A stretch of DNA of 64,000 nucleotides from CAZPHI01 sp964586425 (GTDB lineage Bacteria > Bacillota > Clostridia > Lachnospirales > Lachnospiraceae), in contig CAZPHI010000004.1 in the NCBI GenBank assembly GCA_964586425.1, forward strand, positions 1 to 64,000, read 5' to 3'. The notes under the pieces are model-generated. The model did no database searches and was not told the origin of the DNA. It saw only the letters and a list, made by a program, of their open reading frames with translations. Positions 63,022 to 64,000 of the stretch are shown here, in pieces. Position 1 is the stretch's first letter. Each line of letters begins with the position of its first letter. Both the position numbers and the translations under genes were made by a program.

Positions 63022-64000
63022 TTAATGATCAATATCTTTTTTGTAAAAGGTGCCACGTACAATGGCACCTTTTCCGTATTTATTACGGATGTTATCTAAG
63101 GCTTTATCGAGACTGGCTTGTTTTTGAATGTTATTTTGAGGTAAGCTGCTTTGGACGCTGGTATTAGTGATATCCATATCAAAAAGACTAAGTTGAACAG
63201 GCTCAGTTTCGGTAGTTAATTTGGTTGTTCTAACACCTATAAGACGTACTGGAGAGCCATTCCACAATTCCTGATAGAGGGAAAGAGAGTGCTGGTATAT
63301 TGATTCGGTACTGTCGGAGGCTTGTGGTAAGGTTATCTGTCTGGAACAACTGGTGAAATCACTGTACTTAATCTCTACAGTTATTGTATGCGCGCGAAAG
63401 TTGTTCTTACGTAAGCGAGAGGCAACACTTTCCGATAATTTGAGAAGCACCGGTTTGGCATCATCTATATTAAGTACATCGGACTCTAAAGTTGTAGAAT
63501 TACCAACACCTTTGGCTTGTGAATCAATGGGTTCAACAGGAGAATTATCAATTCCGTTAGCATATTCCCAAAGCATACGGCCATGGCTTTTTAAATGTGG
63601 TGTAAGAAGTGCAGGATCAGTTAATGCAAGTTGTCCAATTGTATGGATTCCAAGCTTTTTAAGTGTAGCAACACTTGATTTGCCACACATAAGTAAATCT
63701 TCAATTGGTAAAGGCCACATCTTTTCCTGAATCTCAGATTCGAATAGAGTATGGCACAAATCAGGTTTTTTGAAATCAGAAGCCATCTTTGCAAGTATTT
63801 TAACATTGCTGATACCTATGTTAACTGTAAATCCAAAAGTGTCACGTACCTTATTGCGAATTATATTAGCTGCATCAACAGGACTGGCATACTTGGATAC
63901 ATAATTAGTAAAATCCATAAAACATTCATCAATACTAACCTGTTCAATAATGGGAGAGAAAGTACGCAATAATTCCATAAGTTCATGACTGTTCTTTCTA
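63022..64000 (-). CDS. dinB: Y-family DNA polymerase (Pol IV, DinB-like), partial at the window edge
   Basis: The frame stays open to the window end, so the N terminus is missing. 'SPIIEQVSIDECFMDFTN' carries the catalytic Asp-Glu pair, then 'VNIGISNVKILAKMASDFKK', the thumb helix-hairpin-helix ('LKKLGIHTIGQLALTDPALL') and the little-finger domain. It is a translesion polymerase. No clear beta-clamp motif is read at the C terminus. The tkt terminator lies within its 3' end. Confidence 0.92.
   Translation of the reverse strand, partial: RKNSHELMELLRTFSPIIEQVSIDECFMDFTNYVSKYASPVDAANIIRNKVRDTFGFTVNIGISNVKILAKMASDFKKPDLCHTLFESEIQEKMWPLPIEDLLMCGKSSVATLKKLGIHTIGQLALTDPALLTPHLKSHGRMLWEYANGIDNSPVEPIDSQAKGVGNSTTLESDVLNIDDAKPVLLKLSESVASRLRKNNFRAHTITVEIKYSDFTSCSRQITLPQASDSTESIYQHSLSLYQELWNGSPVRLIGVRTTKLTTETEPVQLSLFDMDITNTSVQSSLPQNNIQKQASLDKALDNIRNKYGKGAIVRGTFYKKDIDH
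63045..63073 (+). terminator. Terminator of tkt, inside the dinB 3' coding end
   Basis: AAAAGGTGCCA (63045-63055) and TGGCACCTTTT (63063-63073) form an 11-bp perfect stem 30 bases after the tkt stop. On the other strand these bases encode the last residues of the polymerase. Confidence 0.8.

Overview
The window is a low-GC, AT-rich chromosomal segment from a motile, anaerobic Firmicute. The gene content points to the Lachnospiraceae. The signs are a CotJA-like spore-coat gene, a large-type SRP RNA between tadA and dnaX-ybaB-recR, a T-box in front of metG, PPi-type phosphofructokinase residues, Lachnospiraceae-type families of unknown function and a flagellin/fliS pair. It resembles the Lachnospira eligens / Butyrivibrio-Roseburia group, but the sequence alone does not fix the species. 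There are no rRNA or tRNA genes, CRISPR arrays, insertion sequences or obvious prophage. It reads as ordinary chromosome with a few accessory islands.

Layout. 0-2.5 kb: MarR regulator, small acidic protein, sugar-acid kinase (KdgK-like), short CotJA-like gene with debris behind it. 2.5-4.6 kb (minus): MraY-like transferase and transglutaminase-fold lipoprotein. 4.7-11.9 kb: glycogen branching enzyme, a 977-residue probable flagellar protein, flagellin and FliS. 11.9-14.2 kb: divergent PPi-type PFK and zinc-ribbon membrane protein. 14.4-17.9 kb: an overlapping NUDIX / flavin reductase / OLD-type nuclease cluster that meets an XRE regulator with a three-box operator. 18-20.3 kb (minus): MurG, radical SAM/SPASM protein, TSCPD protein. 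20.4-26.6 kb: MTA/SAH nucleosidase, Pgi, 2-hydroxyacid dehydrogenase, small proteins, PfoR/PTS-EIIC_2 membrane protein behind a structured leader. 26.6-32.6 kb: DUF885 lipoprotein, large unrecognised surface protein, cation/H+ antiporter, decayed Hpt domain. 32.7-35.9 kb: Met T-box, metG, tatD. 36-39.5 kb: two-component system plus lipoprotein. 39.6-43.3 kb: LRR / DUF2201-VWA / MoxR-type ATPase triad. 43.4-46.3 kb: rsmA, an acidic-repeat protein, GNAT, tadA. 46.4-51.1 kb: SRP RNA, small coiled-coil protein, second PFK, dnaX-ybaB-recR. 51.1-57.9 kb: a three-gene SMC (MksFEB / Wadjet JetABC-like) complex directly behind recR, without a JetD nuclease. 58-61 kb: a 985-residue TPR/acidic/degenerate-AAA protein. 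61-64 kb: transketolase and a Y-family polymerase cut by the window end.

The most interesting element is the nuclease-less SMC complex fused to the recombination operon, with an altered Walker B (Asp-Asn) in the SMC subunit and an unusual inactive-looking AAA protein next door. Others worth a look are the OLD nuclease with a four-cysteine insert, the LRR/VWA/MoxR triad in which the metallopeptidase motif has lost its glutamate, the structured PfoR leader, and palindromes in the pgi and tkt promoters. Carbon metabolism is spread across the window (KdgK, GlgB, two PFKs, Pgi, Tkt).
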